This document shows positions 1 to 13,565 of a stretch of 64,000 nt of DNA, one piece after another (position 1 is the stretch's first letter; the number at the start of each line of letters is the position of its first letter). The notes under the pieces were generated by a model. It was not told where the DNA came from. It saw only the letters and a list, made by a program, of their open reading frames with translations, and searched no databases. The DNA comes from Casuarius casuarius (taxonomy: Eukaryota; Chordata; Aves; Casuariiformes; Casuariidae), in NCBI GenBank assembly GCA_003342895.1, contig PTFA01000091.1, forward strand, positions 1,809,660 through 1,873,659. The letters run 5' to 3'. The position numbers were made by a program, and so were the translations under genes.

Positions 1-2405
1 TATCCCTGACTTGCTCTGTTTTTCATTCCACAATCCTTATGTTCCTGCTCCAGCTAAAAGTGCAAATTGAGACAACAGGCTGCACTGCAGCTCATCATGG
101 AGCATGTAGCAGCAATATTACATGGGGTTTAGATAAGCAAGTACTGAAGGATAGACCTGTGTCAAGACAAAAAAGCAGGGTATAGTGAAAACTTTCTCCA
201 CACCTATCGCACTAAAAATATTGATTAAACAAAGGAATGCCTGTGGAGATGCTGGAAAACAAGGCCAANGAAGCCAAACATTGATAAACTTAATTAAATT
301 TCTAATGAAAACAGAGGCAGTCTGTGGTGATTACTCAGTGTAACTGAGACTAATATACCAATTAGGCTAATTCATCCCCTGGTGCTCTAAACACAGTTAT
401 AAACTTAATCCATATTTCTTCTCACAAGTCAGCAATTGATTTCCATAGTTTTGGAAGCTTCTGGTTTGGACATGGAAAGCGGCAGATACTTGTTCACTAG
501 GGAGCTGCTATATAGAAACAGATAATGTCCTACTAGCTGTATATTGTCCTCCAGGGATTCTCTTTTCTTTCTTTCTTTCATGCTCTTTCACAGGAACCCT
601 AATCTACACTGAATATTTAACAAGCCTAGTTCAAGATATTAATTAGTGAATTTAGCAGTTGGAAACACTGTGCTAAAACAAGTACATGGTGGACAGAGAA
701 ATTCCTTGCCTCTCCAGGATGAAACCCAGGGAGGAAACCTGCACAAGGTGAAACTCTCCTGGTCCTACCTTCCCGGGCCTGGAGTTGCAAACCTGACCAA
801 AGTATCAGGCTCATGCAGAGTAACCTGCACCAAGACTAAAATGGTTTCTTCCTAATGTATCAGGAAGGATAATAATGAAGGGTTGAAATGGGCTGACTTT
901 ATTTATAAAATGTCTTTGGCATTTATTGAATCCTGTTTGTTTAAAAGACAGGCGTGGATGCAGAACTGTGCAAGAACAGTTCATGGGATGACACTGACTA
1001 GCCATCAGAACACAGGCCTGTGTATCAGGTTAACCTCCTTTTGTGATCTTGTGCACAAGTTTTAAGATGTATACAAGCTTTTGTTGACATATCTGTACAC
1101 AGATAAATTTTATTTGTTGCATGTGGAAATTAGATAATAAAAATGTCAGAGACCACCTGATGCCTGTTCTCTGTATCCCAGAAACAAATCCTGTGCAAAA
1201 TGTGAGGGAGAATAAACATAATAGGCAACTGATCAAAAGTTGCTAAATGTTTATCAAGAATATAAACTTAGATCAGCTAGTTAGATACAGTAGCTGTATC
1301 AAATAAATGCTATCTCTGTCAATTAGCAGCACTTAATTTTGAAAATGAGCTAATATAATCAATTATGTCTTTTAATTTGCCAGACAGCATTTTACAGGGT
1401 TTAATTTTCTGCTACTACACCTTTCAAATTATCTTCAGGTGCTGTTTTGAATCTAATCATAGATGCTTATTCCAAATCTATTAGCACTGAAGGTGCCCCC
1501 CACATATACAGCCTCCCCCGACCACCTACAAAACATGATAGTGAAGGTGGCAAAAGATGTCTTGATGCCACAGAAATGGCTGGATCTCATTACAGGCCAA
1601 AACTTTTTTGGCTTCCAGGTTAATGGGTATCAGTCTGTTCTACTGTTTTCTCTGGAGTGTTGTCTGGTAAGTTTTATTGTTATCTCACCCTGCTGAAGGA
1701 TAACACTATAGCAGGAGGTTTTACATGGGTAGGTTACAGTTATTACCCAGCAGGATATGCTATATGCAGGTTGTGAATGGCATAAGCAGTGTATGCATGT
1801 GTGTATCTTCTCTCTCCCTCCCCACCCTGAGCTGCCTTGGGTTTGCACAGACTTCAGAATCAAAGGTTTAAAGAGAAATTTTAAGTGAAAGAGCTGCTTG
1901 CTAAATAGTTTATTCAAGTACACAATTTTTATTTACTGACCAGTCTAGTATTTTGTTCATGGCTGTGGTTAGTAATAGATGGTAAATGCTAGTCATAGCT
2001 TCCTTTTTTCTGTTGCACTTGCCTCAGGCAGACTTAGCTTTCTTGGTAATCCAGCAGAAGGGAGGGCTAGAGAATGAGTTTTAATGGTGATCCAGCTGAG
2101 GAGAGGTGTTGTGCAGCAGGGTCTGTATCTGTGGTTGCAGCTGATGAGCCCAGAGTGGAGACACTCCTAGCTGTCCCTGTCTGCTTGCATGCACAGGATT
2201 TAAGTGGTCCCTGGANAGGGGGTCAGGTATGACTTGCTTCCCAGGTCAGATCAGGAGGGCTTATGCAGGGGTGGGGGGCTGCAGTTGTTCTCTAAGGAGT
2301 ACAGCCTGCTGCTTATGATCATCCCTGGTTTTTCTTCTGATGAATTCCTGGACAAAGGGCATTGCTTCTGTGCCTTATTTCTCTTGCTCTCTTCCCTCTC
2401 TTCAG
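1..2405. other. Non-coding DNA, no gene recognised
   Basis: AT-leaning sequence with frequent stops in all frames. The open frames here are short (under 100 codons) and have no recognisable domain. A short CTTT/TTTC run lies near 562-580. No repeat family was recognised with confidence. It is most simply intronic or intergenic DNA. Confidence 0.6.
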
Positions 2406-2550
2406 TACAGTCTTCTGGCATGTTGTTATGGTGTCAGCTACACTGCAGTCCGTCTGCAAGACAGTCTGGATTTGGGGAACTCCACCTACTCTGGAAACAG
2501 CTATTGAGAATAGCATAGGTGTAGCAGACAGGATTAGAGCATATACATAG
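2406..2550 (+). other. Candidate spliced exon, probably non-coding
   Basis: A long pyrimidine tract (about 2376-2405, ending tcttcag) is followed by 145 bases and then a good donor, TAG|GTGAGT, at 2550/2551. All three forward frames hit a stop inside the segment: one about two thirds through, one near the 3' end, and one at the last codon. An internal coding exon is therefore unlikely; a last coding exon or a lncRNA exon would fit better. Such acceptor/donor pairs occur by chance in long introns, so this is a weak call based only on splice-site shape. Confidence 0.13.
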
Positions 2551-3829
2551 GTGAGTGTTTTGCTGAACAGGACTTAAAGAAAAGCACAGGCTTAAGTTCT
2601 CACCTGGGCTGGAGTAGAATATCTCTGAATTTATTGGAAAAAGTTCTTGTCAAGCTCATGTTCCTGTAAAGGTGGTTAAGAAGTTCCCTCCCTCCCTGGA
2701 GGGACATAACCTGGCTCAGTGGTCTCATTTGCTGTACACAGTGTCTTGATTCCTCTGATGCTTATTTCCTTACCAAGTTGCCAGGTATTTGAGGATGAGA
2801 TGAAACAGACCAATCTTTTATTCATTCTTATGCAGTTTGGGCTTGAGAAATACATAGCACTCTCTGGCTGCACTTGTCTCACCAGAAGGCTTTGTTCATG
2901 CCTGGCCTAGGCAGAAAGAAATTGCATTTAAATCATCAAAGCAATTATATTTATGCAAATATAGTAACTGTGCTTCTCATTTATTATTTGGAATGAGTGC
3001 TGTGATTGCATTAAAAAAACAGGCTGAATAGAGGGCTGGCAGGCATTGTTGGTATTTGTTGACTAATTTGCTTAGCTTAGAAGGAGAACCTGCCTTAAAG
3101 TGATGTGGTCCAGTTATGACCATGTATATGGAGTCATTTCATTGANCTTCTTCATTTACTCCTTAAATCATCTTTGCTGAGCAGGAGATTCAAGCATAAA
3201 TCCACAGGGTCAACAGCAAGCTCACTCNGTGTTTCCAAGTTTCTAGTATTGCATGTCAGTGGTAGCCAGGCTGAGCCANACACAATTACCTAGGAAGTTT
3301 TCTGGTAACATGTAAACCTTCTTTCTTCAGAAACTTCTCAAACACACAACTCGGCAGCTATTCAAGTATTCCCATGCCAACTTTGAGCCACTTTGCAGGC
3401 AGCCAGCAAGGTCACAAGCCTAGATTTGAATGTAATAATAACTTTAGTCAATTTACAGAAATAATGTGATTTCCTAAAACATGGGAATTCGCAAGTCAAG
3501 CCCAGAGAATTAAAATTGCTCAGAGGCTCAGATGCCCTGAAAGAATCCACTAAAACTCTATCTAAAGTTAGTAAGAAACAGAGCATAGCATCTATTTTTA
3601 TTATGACATCTTTAAGGTCAGACTGGCAATGGGGAGGGGAAGAAATTAAAAGGTAGTTTCTCTGAAGACACTATTTTACAACACTTTTTTTTTTTGCTTG
3701 TAGCTTGTTAATTTTCACAGCAGAGTTGCCCTGGGATGTGAATTAAAGAAACAGATAAAGTCTTGTGCCTCTAACTGCACTGAAGGCCCTGTGCATACTC
3801 CTGTGCCTTTGATGAGAAACATTAAACAT
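2551..3829. other. Non-coding DNA, no gene recognised
   Basis: No supported gene. Three isolated ambiguous bases fall in 3146-3279. A T-run (about 3686-3695) and AT-rich sequence precede the denser AT block that follows. Confidence 0.6.
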
Positions 3830-4200
3830 TTTTAATTTAGCACATCAATTTGAAAATCTAATTTTTTTAATGCTTTGTAGCAGCAGACGCTTTTCACGGT
3901 GCTGTCACTACCATAGAAGAATTATGAGAAACTTGAACCGCGAAAAGTAAATTAGAAAAATCTCATTTCAGTTACTCTAAAAAGAGGGGAAATTAGATTT
4001 TGATTAAAATCACTCACACATACAATTTTAGGTAAACTAATTTAGCAAGACTGACTATATAATTTTTTTTGCTTGCCTCTGCGTCCTTTTAATAGCAGCT
4101 GCAATGGCCTTGTACTAGCATCTTCTCTAACAGCCAATAAGGAGAAGAGCTGTTAATAATGTGGTCTTTTCCTTGACCAATTGTTGTAAGGCTATAGAAA
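3830..4200. promoter_or_regulatory. Candidate conserved non-coding element, homeobox/CCAAT-rich
   Basis: An AT-rich block with closely packed TAAT-type cores (taattt, aattag, ttaatg), two CCAAT motifs (in gccaataagg near 4132 and accaattg near 4178, the latter followed by a SOX-like attgtt) and few long homopolymers. This looks like deeply conserved developmental enhancers. Conservation itself cannot be seen from one sequence, so the call is inference. AT-rich intron with chance motifs is the alternative. Confidence 0.25.
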
Positions 4201-4764
4201 AGTAGTTTAATTTGTCAATAAAAAGGCAAAAAAGTGAAGAAAATATTTACAATTCACTTCTGAAGTGTGCCATGTTAAATATTTTATTTTCTTATCAATT
4301 TGCTTAATTAGCTGTAAGAACAATTGCAATATACTTGAGCCATTAAAAATTCCCATAGCATCAAAAGGCGTATAATATTTGACATTGGGGACAAGTGAAT
4401 GATTTGTAGAAGGCACTCTATCTGCTTCTTTATTCTAGTTCATGTTCGTTCATGAATTCTCCAGGAATAAAGTACTATTTTCTGAAATCTATTTGTCAGT
4501 TTAAACTATTGACAGTCTAATGGCAGCATCTAATTTCTGACCTGCCATTCATCTGAAAGGTGCTCATTAAGCTGCATTTGATTTTTAAACTTGTTCTGGT
4601 TTTAGTTTTGGTCTGGCATATCAAGCCTATAACCTTGTTTTTTCTTTTCCCTTGTTGGTAGAGTCATTAAGAGCCAGGTTTCCAGTGCAAATATTCACAG
4701 TATGTAGAACAGTAACAATAATATGAAAACTTTTTATCTGTACAGTTCCCACAGCTGTCTGGGT
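4201..4764. other. Non-coding DNA, no gene recognised
   Basis: AT-rich sequence with no supported gene or recognised repeat. Confidence 0.6.
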
Positions 4765-4915
4765 GGTTAATCTTCATAAGTACTTTATAAAATACGTNAG
4801 TGTTATAAACAGATGGGAAAGTGGACAAAGGAAGATATTAAGGCTGTGAAAATCTGCACCACATGTCTTTGGTGCAGCAGAGATCAGAACTTGGGAATCC
4901 TGACTTCAATGCTTT
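4765..4915 (-). repeat. MIR-type SINE remnant (tRNA-derived, ancient)
   Basis: Read on the + strand this resembles the reverse complement of MIR. An acagatggga segment (the cccatctgt core of MIR) is followed by a decayed ggttaagtgacttgcc-like stretch, then a cagagatcagaacttgggaatcctgac stretch, split here as gcagagatcagaacttggga then atcctgac, matching the usual 'score of a turtle/crocodile-type MIR' order. Divergence is high and one base is ambiguous (4798). The boundaries are approximate. Identification is by remembered consensus, not alignment. Confidence 0.5.
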
Positions 4916-7900
4916 TGCCAAGTCTTCCATTGCATGTTGTTTGAGGAGCTTGTCTGGTACCAAGCATGATACTGTGGCTTTGCATGCAAGAAAGGATGCA
5001 AGATGGGAAGAATCTTTCATTTGTCTTAGGAGTACACTGTTTATGGCACATCTTTTGTAAGTCTGACTCATCTCTCTCTTGAGAAAAAAGTGCATAAANA
5101 TAGGTAATTTGACCTGGTGGTGTCACTCTACACTCTGTGTTTCAGGTTGATAGAAGCAATGAATGTTCAAGTGACAATAGTGTGTTCAGGGTTCATGTAT
5201 CTCTTGCTAGTGTTTCACACTCTTGCTTACACTGCACAATTTTATGCACTGTGGGAGTAGTTTTCCAAGGCATTATCCTTATCACTTAAATGGGTCTTTT
5301 GTGGGAGCTAAATAATGTATATATTGCATTAGACAACTGCACGAGGTGAATTACCCCTATATAATCCTGCAGAGCCTTCTGCTATTTTGTGTTCTCTTTT
5401 TCTTCATCAGTAACCCAGATGCAGTAATAAGTATGTTTTCCCTGGATGGTAGGATAAACTGAAGTCAGCTGCTTTTATCTCTCTTGCTTTGATTTTAATT
5501 TGAATACCCTTATAGTGGAAATACCATGATCAAAGATGAAATGCATAAAATGCTAAATGAATTTATTTGGTCCTAATATTTAGAAGCTGTTTGTGGTGTG
5601 GTTTTTTGCTCCAGACCTGAACATTAGCAAAAACATTGGTGGCTATTTGCTCTTATTTGAGACACCTATGGGGAGACTATGTGGGGAGGCTCCTGTCCTT
5701 GAAGGCAATTTGAGCTGAAGTACACAGTTGGTCTCATCCTCTGGGGAACTGCACATGCTGGTGCAAAGGGAGTGAAGTGGGAACTGCTTGCAGGGATAAG
5801 CTTATGTTCCCTCTGCATTAGTATGCACAATTACACAAACACAAGACTGCAGTGTCAGGACCAAGCAATATCACTAGGTGTCACGGGAGGGAGAAGTGAT
5901 TGGTATGCTAAATAGAAAATACCATATAAAGATGATGCAGGATAAGCTTTTGCACAAAACTTTAAGGATGACAAGACCAATGGACTCTATGTATCCCTGA
6001 TCCAGTTTCTCTCTTCACTCCCAACTTCCAAACTGTAGGGAAGTGTGAAGAAGTGTTAGAGTCAAACTATTAAATTGTTTCTATTAAATTCTGCTGCTGT
6101 TCACCTGCATCTAAGAGCAACTTAGTCTCCCTTCAGGTAAATTCTCAGTTGGTTGAACTCAGCTTAGCTCCAAGATCTTCAATGGAAATAAGTAATTTTG
6201 TACCAGTGGAGAATGTGCCCCATAAATGTGATGCCCAAGCCTTTTTTATTGCTCTGTCTCTTAAACTGCAGATTGCTGGCACTGTTTTTCTTGTCCTTCA
6301 CAATATGCTTCCTTTTTATTATTTGCTCTAGCCTTTTTAGTATATGATTAAGCTGGTTGGTAGTTTTCAGTTGCTTTGTAAATTAGTTATTTTATAGATC
6401 TTGCAGTAGAATGAGTTTTATTTCAATAATAACTTTCTAGTGTGATGGTTCTGAAATAATTGTGAGTCAAGTGAGAATACTGACCTCTCTGTACCAAGAA
6501 TCCCTCTGGTGATACTTGAGCCACTNTTTGCTGTGACTAGATGAATGACCCTAGCACACTAACATTGGCTGAAATTTTANTAGTTAAATAACTTGCAAGA
6601 TGGCTATGCATAAAATCCCTGCAGAGGCCATATTTAAGATCTGATTCATCATCCTGTTTCTATGTGAAAAGAGATATGAACACCTCGGGCCCTTGTGTGG
6701 CAAAAATCAAGCCCTTGGTTGGACTAGAGCACCACATTAAAACTATGTACATCCAACATTTAAACCCATATTTACAGTCAAGTACCTGCTAATGTATGTT
6801 GCTGAATTGGATCCAAAAGTAGGAAGAGGACTACATGTCTCAAGTACTATCTAGGTCTACAAAATAGAAAGGATGAAATTTGACAGGCATATAGGCTTTG
6901 TACAGATCTTCCACACTGGGCGGGGGGGGGGGAAATCACCTGGTCTGTACTGTGCTTTCAGATTTAACTGGTGTGCTCCCAATTTNCAGCCTGTAATTGG
7001 GCACAAGATTCACTTGCTTGCTGAAGTGACTAGGTGATGACTGCAGAGTGGGCTCTACTGAGCAAGTGAANTAAAAAGCCACTGAAAGTAGCAGGTGTTT
7101 TGTCTCTAAGGAATGCTAGCTGGTGGAGTGCTGAGCTGAATGAGGGGGTTCCTCCCTGCTGGTAGCCAGTGCACGCCTGCCTCTGACACTGAGGGTCACA
7201 TCACTGCAGCAGGAGGCTGCAGCCGCAGGGGAAGAATACATGACAAAGTTTGCAGAAGGAAATGAAAGTTGGAAGGNGCTTGTGTGGGGGCCAACAAAAG
7301 ATGTAACATTTGGACTGTGTGATGGGTGATTGCTCTGTGTGGCTTTAAAGCTGCAATGGCTACTCGCTGGTGTCAGAAAGCAAGCTATGATTTAGTTTTA
7401 AGGCCAAAGTTTGGGAATCTGGCAGCCTTGGTTCAGTATGCTGCAGCTACTTCTCTGTCCCCAGGGAGCAATCACCATATCCTAGCAAATACAACTGACT
7501 AGAGAAGGTCAGAAAAATTATCGCTGTCTTGTGGGAAATAATTTAAAGGGAATAACTGGTTTTCTTTTTCCTATGGTAATCTTCTATGAAATAATTTTCT
7601 TTTTCTTTATTTTTTCTTTACCACTGTTTGTTCTTTGTTCATATTTTCTTATTAGAAGTGGAAAAAGGAAAAGAGCAGTTGACTCAAAGTAGAAAATAGA
7701 AGGAAGTTGAAGCTTTTCTATAAAAACTGGAAAAAATAAGTNGCAACAAGTTAAAATTTGGGGGGCTGAGCACAGCATTCAAAAAAGGCTTTGTTTTTCC
7801 AGAGAATTATTCCTATTACCTTTGCCAGCCATTTTTGTGAAATGCTTTTGATGGCTTTGCTATATNTGTAAAATATTCTAAGCAAGTAAGTAGGCATTTT

Positions 7901-8516
7901 CATGTGAAAAAATTCAATGGACTCTCTTGCCATGGTGCATAATCTCTTCTAGACAATATTGGATGCTTTGAAAGACGTTGGAAAAAGGTGCTTTTTGACA
8001 TTAAAATGAATTCTCCTTAAGCTTCCTAACTAATCTAGAAGAGAACCTTTTCCAGGGCATGGCCTAGAGTACTGGGAGATGCCTGATAATTGCATGCATC
8101 CCACTCCAGACTTTCAGGCCTGGGATGGACCCCAAAGCCATCCTGGACCTGGGCCCCAGTGCTCAGTTCGGAGTAAGCCTTGCAACTTTTCCTGAATAGC
8201 AAAGAGCAGGAGCTGGTTCTGCAGCACCTCANGCGGCGGGGTGGTGGCCCTGGCTGTGTTTGTGTGATGCAAGACGGTGACCAGAGAGATTCTGTCTGTG
8301 CTAATTACACTGTGCCTGTCTCAGGAGGGGTTTTCTTTCACTGAGGTGTCCTGAGGGTATAAAACAAATCAGTCTGAATACCATGCACACTGAATCTTTC
8401 TCTAAGCAAATGTGGTTGACAGTTGGAGACCATCAGTGTCCACTTATTATAGGAAGATGATCTGAGCTATCTGTGGGTCTGCCAGTACTGATATTTATTT
8501 CCTTCTTGGGTGATTT
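4916..8516. other. Non-coding DNA, no gene recognised
   Basis: No supported gene. A G-run (6918-6932, eleven consecutive G after GGGC) could form a G-rich structure or mark a sequencing-difficult site. Ambiguous bases are frequent here. Several poly-purine/poly-pyrimidine patches occur near 7590-7740. Confidence 0.6.
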
Positions 8517-8532
8517 TGTGTGTGTGTGTGTG
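8517..8532. repeat. (TG)8 microsatellite
   Basis: Sixteen bases of uninterrupted TG dinucleotide. Short, so of low mutability. Confidence 0.9.
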
Positions 8533-8827
8533 GCCAGGAGCCCACAGAAACCAGTCCTTCCCTTTCTGGCCTGTAACCATTTTCCAGAGCAGTGAATCAC
8601 TCACACAGAGGTGAAGCNAAGCACATGTGCAGAAGTCATGTGTTTGGCAGCACTACTTATGCAGAGAGGAGCTTATTAATGCCAGCTGAATCCATGGTGA
8701 TGGGAAATGAGTGGCAATGCTACCCATGGAAACTGCAGAGCTGCCTCCTGTTGCTGCATCCTGCTTACAGGTGCTTGAGTATTCACTGGAAATCTGAAGA
8801 GAACCTACTTGCCTTGCAATATCCCTT

Positions 8828-8850
8828 TTAAATATAGGTCCTAAATATAG
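8828..8850. promoter_or_regulatory. Two MEF2-like sites in tandem
   Basis: TTAAATATAG (8828-8837) and CTAAATATAG (8841-8850) both fit the MEF2 consensus YTA(A/T)4TAR. They start 13 bases apart. The two share taaatatag, so this is also a small direct repeat. MEF2 factors bind such sites in muscle, neural and other enhancers. In AT-rich DNA single matches are common by chance; the pairing is what makes it worth noting. No promoter or gene is visible next to it. Confidence 0.25.
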
Positions 8851-11800
8851 AATAAGGAATTTAAGTAACCAGTGAAAAGAAGTTAAACTTCTATCTTAAC
8901 TGTATAGTCAGTTGATAGGAGATAATAGACTTCAGTATCTTGTCATTTATTTTGGCTCTACTCCCACTTACACCCTTCTAAATCNGGGGTAAATCTGTTT
9001 CAGTTCAGTGGGATCTAGAAAGTATTAAAAGGATTTGGAGCCAATGGTCTGTTGCTCTCTCAAGGAATGACTAGCACAGCACATCTTTTTGCTGCATAAG
9101 AACATGGATATAGCTTCTGAACAGTGTAATTGCAAGCAGACTGTGTGCTCTCAGGAAATCCAAGGGAGGTATGATGTTTATTGCATCTCTTCTCAGGAAC
9201 AGAGAAATATCTAAATGCTGTAGTTGGAGTAAGGCTCCAGCCCTGCAGATGGATCTGTGCAACCAGACCCCAGTTGCTGCACAGAGCTGTTCATGGGGCT
9301 GGGGGCTAAGGCAACACAGTCACAAATGAGGCAGTGAAAATTTTCGTTCAAGTTTGTCCTCTGCAATCCAGATCTGATAGCTTAGGGACCCAGCCACAGT
9401 GGAGGAACACTCATTTGCATTTTGGTTGTTTATTGCCATTTATTTATAAAGAAATGTTCAGGACCTAACTTTTGTGTGCTCATGCTCTGCAAACCACACC
9501 AAAGCTCCTTTAAACCAAATAATTCTCACTAACAAATCATCATGGCTTTACTAAGAAAGTGATTAGGGAAGCAATGAGGAAGATCAGATTAATAACACTC
9601 CCAAGCACCTCCTGTTTAACAGGGATTTGTCAGCATTTGCTTCGTGAATAGAACAATGCAGAGGGTTAGGTGTTGAATGCCCACTCTAAATATAAAAGTG
9701 TCTTTTATAGATTGTGAATCATCATTGGACTGGGATTGGGAGAGCAGTGATGGATGAGGTTAGGTGATACTGTAACCCTCTGTCACTTGCTTTCCCACTT
9801 GTCTGCTGTCCCTTGTTTCTGTTCAGACAACTCTCCAAGGCTTTGGCTCTTGGGTGGTGCCGTGAAGCCAAGGGTCCTCCTAATACAAACAAACAGTAAC
9901 TGTCATAACTGGGTTGGGCAGCCAGTGAAAGCGTTTGCTAGAACAGGGTGTAGGTGTCCTGCAGGCAGACAGCTGTGTGGTAGGGGAGAAGGTCTGTTTC
10001 TTAATGTCCTTGCTTTCTGTGGGACATCATCTGGACCAATATCCTCTTGCTGATAGCGGCATTCTGTCTGAGGTGGAGGCATGAAGTGCCCATGTGGACA
10101 ATTTGGATAGTGTTCACCTGTAATGCTCAGCCCAGGTTGTTTTGCATTTATCATTTGAAACAGGAATGTTTAAATGTCACCATGGGCCATGGTATGCTCT
10201 GCATATATATGTATACATAATATAAACATGTATGCCTTTTTAAATTTTCTCTCTGGCTAAATCACTCCAAGCTGGAATTTTGATCTTAATTGAAATCAAT
10301 GTCAAAAGGCCTNATCAGTAAATCCAGATTTTTACCTGCCATCTTTTCAGTCTTAAAATGAAAATACCTCCAGGACCCTGATCATTCCCTCTACTGGTCT
10401 CTTAATATCTCTACTTCTCTATCACAGTGAGATTCCACTTCTGGTCTCTCAGCTTGGAGGCACTCCAAACCTGGCCACAGGTGCATCACTGGGTACCACA
10501 GGACTAGAAACATCTGCAAATTAATTTTCTGTGTTCTTGGGTTTGAAACATAATCAGCAAAAATTAACTTACAACAATTATTTCTAGCAATAGGTCAGTG
10601 GCAGCTTTCCCAAGGACAGACTAGCCAGGATTCTGGAAATGATTGGACAGGAATTGCCAGGAAGGCTCTCTGATAAGAAAATATATAAACAGTAAAGGGG
10701 TCTTTATTTCATGACTATTAATTGTTGTAGTAATAGTGGGAATAGTCATACTGGTTGCTGTCATGCAAAATCTCTTTAGCACCTAAAATTATTGATTGTT
10801 ATCAGTGCTGGTAGTATTCTAGCTGTGAAATCTGTAAGTTGATATCTAGAATGATGAATTATTCTTTATCATCACTGATCAGAGACAGGCTGTCACTGAA
10901 TCTGTTTCTGGACTCTTGCCACATGCTCTTCCTCAGAGATAATGTTCTAAGTATAACACAAGGAGCAACAGCTGGATTCAGCAGGCAGATGTGGGGAGCA
11001 GTGAGTCAGTGAGCTGGCTATGATTAGTGCAATAAACAGCAATCATAGCATGCCAGCTGCCTTGTCACTTCCAAGGTTTTTGCAGCATGGTCTAGGTTCT
11101 GCAATGGCTCTGCCTCTGAAGGTCCCAAGCACCTGCGTGGAGGGCTCGGACATCTCTTCCGGCAGAACCAGAGCTCACTGAGTGCCAGAAGTATTAAAAG
11201 ATGTCCTACAGACAGCAGTGGACCCAGTGCTCAGATCCTTATATGATTCCTTGTGTAAATATAGGTGAATATCATCCAGAGCTTTATTAGCATTCAGAGG
11301 ATTTTGAAACCCTTTCCCAGTCTTAGGCTGCCCATTTCTTCTGTGCACTTTCTGAACTCTATTCTGACCTGAATGCTGAGGCATCATTTCACTACAAAGG
11401 CAGATGCCATTTTTCACTGATTGCCAGACTCCTGGGATGTTATAATGTGACCCAGTAAGTGTCAGCAGAATGCATCCATCTGGCCTTATTTGGTTTTGAT
11501 GATAAACTAAGTGGTAATAGACTGAGACTTGAATTATGTGCTGAGAACACAAATGCCTGTGTAGGCACCCTCCATGCACATATACACTGCTACTCTAGCA
11601 TGTCTGTCTGAAAACACTCGACTGATCAATGATTCTCTACCTTTGAGGTAAAGGAAAGACTTTGAGTTCTGGAAGCAGCCTATCTTCAAGACAAAACGGG
11701 TTTTCCTAGGGCTTCATCACCAACTGGCAGCTTGTTAGCAGCTGAGGCACAGCCTCNGCCAAATAAGGTGGAGTGGTGTAGACAGACCCTTTGAGGGCTC

Positions 11801-13399
11801 ATGACTGAGTAGGTGCAGTTACTCCTGTAATCAGAGTATTTATTTCATCTGATATCAAATGCTGAAAGTATAGCTGTGCCTCTGGTATTCTTGGGTACCC
11901 TTTATCAGTCATGTACACTTATGCCTGATACTGTGACTGCAAGGTAATGTTCTGTTTTCAGATGGTTCTTGTTCACTGTTGGATGGGAGGAACTGGAGGA
12001 AGGCAGTGAGGTTGCTGAAGGGATTTAGTTAAATGTGCCCATATAATTATAGGCCAGGGAAAGGTGATAGTANAGAGCCTATAATCTCCTGGCACATCTA
12101 ATAAAGATCTCCTTCTGGCTGCATCAGCCAGGGCTAACAGAACAGTGTTCACATACACCTGATGTTTAACCTGAGACCCCCTGCCTGCCTCTGAATGTGT
12201 GTGTGCATCGAGGGTCAGAAAGCTGCAGACTGAGTTGGCTTATAGCTGCTCTCCCCAGAATATTTCCTTGCATTGTGTTCCTCTCAGCCTGCCATGAATG
12301 CCAGCTGTGTGAGCATAAACACAGGAAGGTTGTTTTTGCATATGAGAAAATACATAAGGAGAAGGGGGGTGTGTGTGTGTGCAAAACCTCCCTACAGAGA
12401 GTGGCATAAATTATCTGTTGAAGAGCTAGGCTGTGGCCATCACCATTACCTGAATTATAGGTCTTTAGTCTGAACAGCTTCAAAGCCAGCTATGTTTTTG
12501 TATATTACCCCTTCATCCTCTAATATTTAGAAGATGAAAGGACTGATTTCAAGCCCCCATGGGGAATTTGGGCAGGAACAGAANGTTCTGTTACTTACTG
12601 CGTAGACACAGGATGTCTCTCTTAATTAGGGTAGGAACTGTGAGCAAAATGCAACTATATAACAACACTCATTTCTAAGGGCTTATGTGATATAACCAAG
12701 AATACAGTTTACCTTTGTATGTTCTGACCAATTCAGNCTGGAAGCAGGACACCAGAACACCTGTTGTCCTAAATTTTTCAGCTGTTTCCTTGTTGCATAA
12801 GGCTTAGTGAAGCAGTTGATCTGTTGAGCATCTCGGGTCAAACCAAGTCAAAACTGCTGCAAGCTAACTTACAACAATNTGTGAAGTTAATTTCATTAAT
12901 AATTAAAAATGTTGGACTTGATTTTTCAGAAGAAAATACCCAGTAACAATGACAACATACCTCAATTTTGGGGGCTCTCCAATAGACCAGAAAGCAGTTC
13001 TTGCTTCTTATGATGCATAACAATAGCATTCAATGCTAAGGAGAAATGAGAGCTAATAAAATGCAGAATATACATCATCCATTTACATTTATTGCACATT
13101 AAACCTTGGCACACACAAAAGATAATGACAGATGCAAATTGAGAGCACTTGAACAGTGTGTCTGTCAAAGGGGAATGGGCATAGAGCCAAAGACCCATAT
13201 TTTCAATAACTGCATGTTTTGAGGGAGGGTCAGGGAGGAACCAAGCTGCAATACAGGGTCTATTAGACTACAGATTAACCTCACCAGGGAAATCTCCTAG
13301 CACCTTACCATGTGTTTTGCATCCAGATTCACTGCAATCAATTAATTATTGCAGAGGTGGGACTGAAGCAGAAGCCCAGATACCAACCTTTGCAAGCTA
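8851..13399. other. Non-coding DNA, no gene recognised
   Basis: No supported gene. The longest open frame (134 codons, minus strand, 11175-11579) has no domain I recognise, no evident splice context and a composition typical of random sequence. A short (GT)6 run lies at 12369-12380. The rest is unremarkable AT-leaning DNA. Confidence 0.55.
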
Positions 13400-13565
13400 A
13401 GGCAGTCTGGATCAGAATTCCATCCTGGGCTCATCTGGTGGCTCACTGGTATTGCAGCATCAGCCAGGAACCAGCTGAGGTCAAGTCCTGTTGTACAAAT
13501 GCATGAAAGACAGTCCCTAGCCTAAGGAACTTACGATGCAAATAGACAATTCAACGAAAGGAGTA
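13400..13565. repeat. Ancient sauropsid interspersed-repeat fragment
   Basis: The stretch from about 13489, with ttgtacaaatgcatg then agacagtccctagcctaagg and aacttacgatgc-aaatagaca, matches the remembered pattern of a very common turtle/crocodile repeat (ctgtacaaac, agacagtccctgccc, agcttacagtctaaatagaca). The flanks are too decayed to place ends. It helps identify the lineage as sauropsid. Confidence 0.45.
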
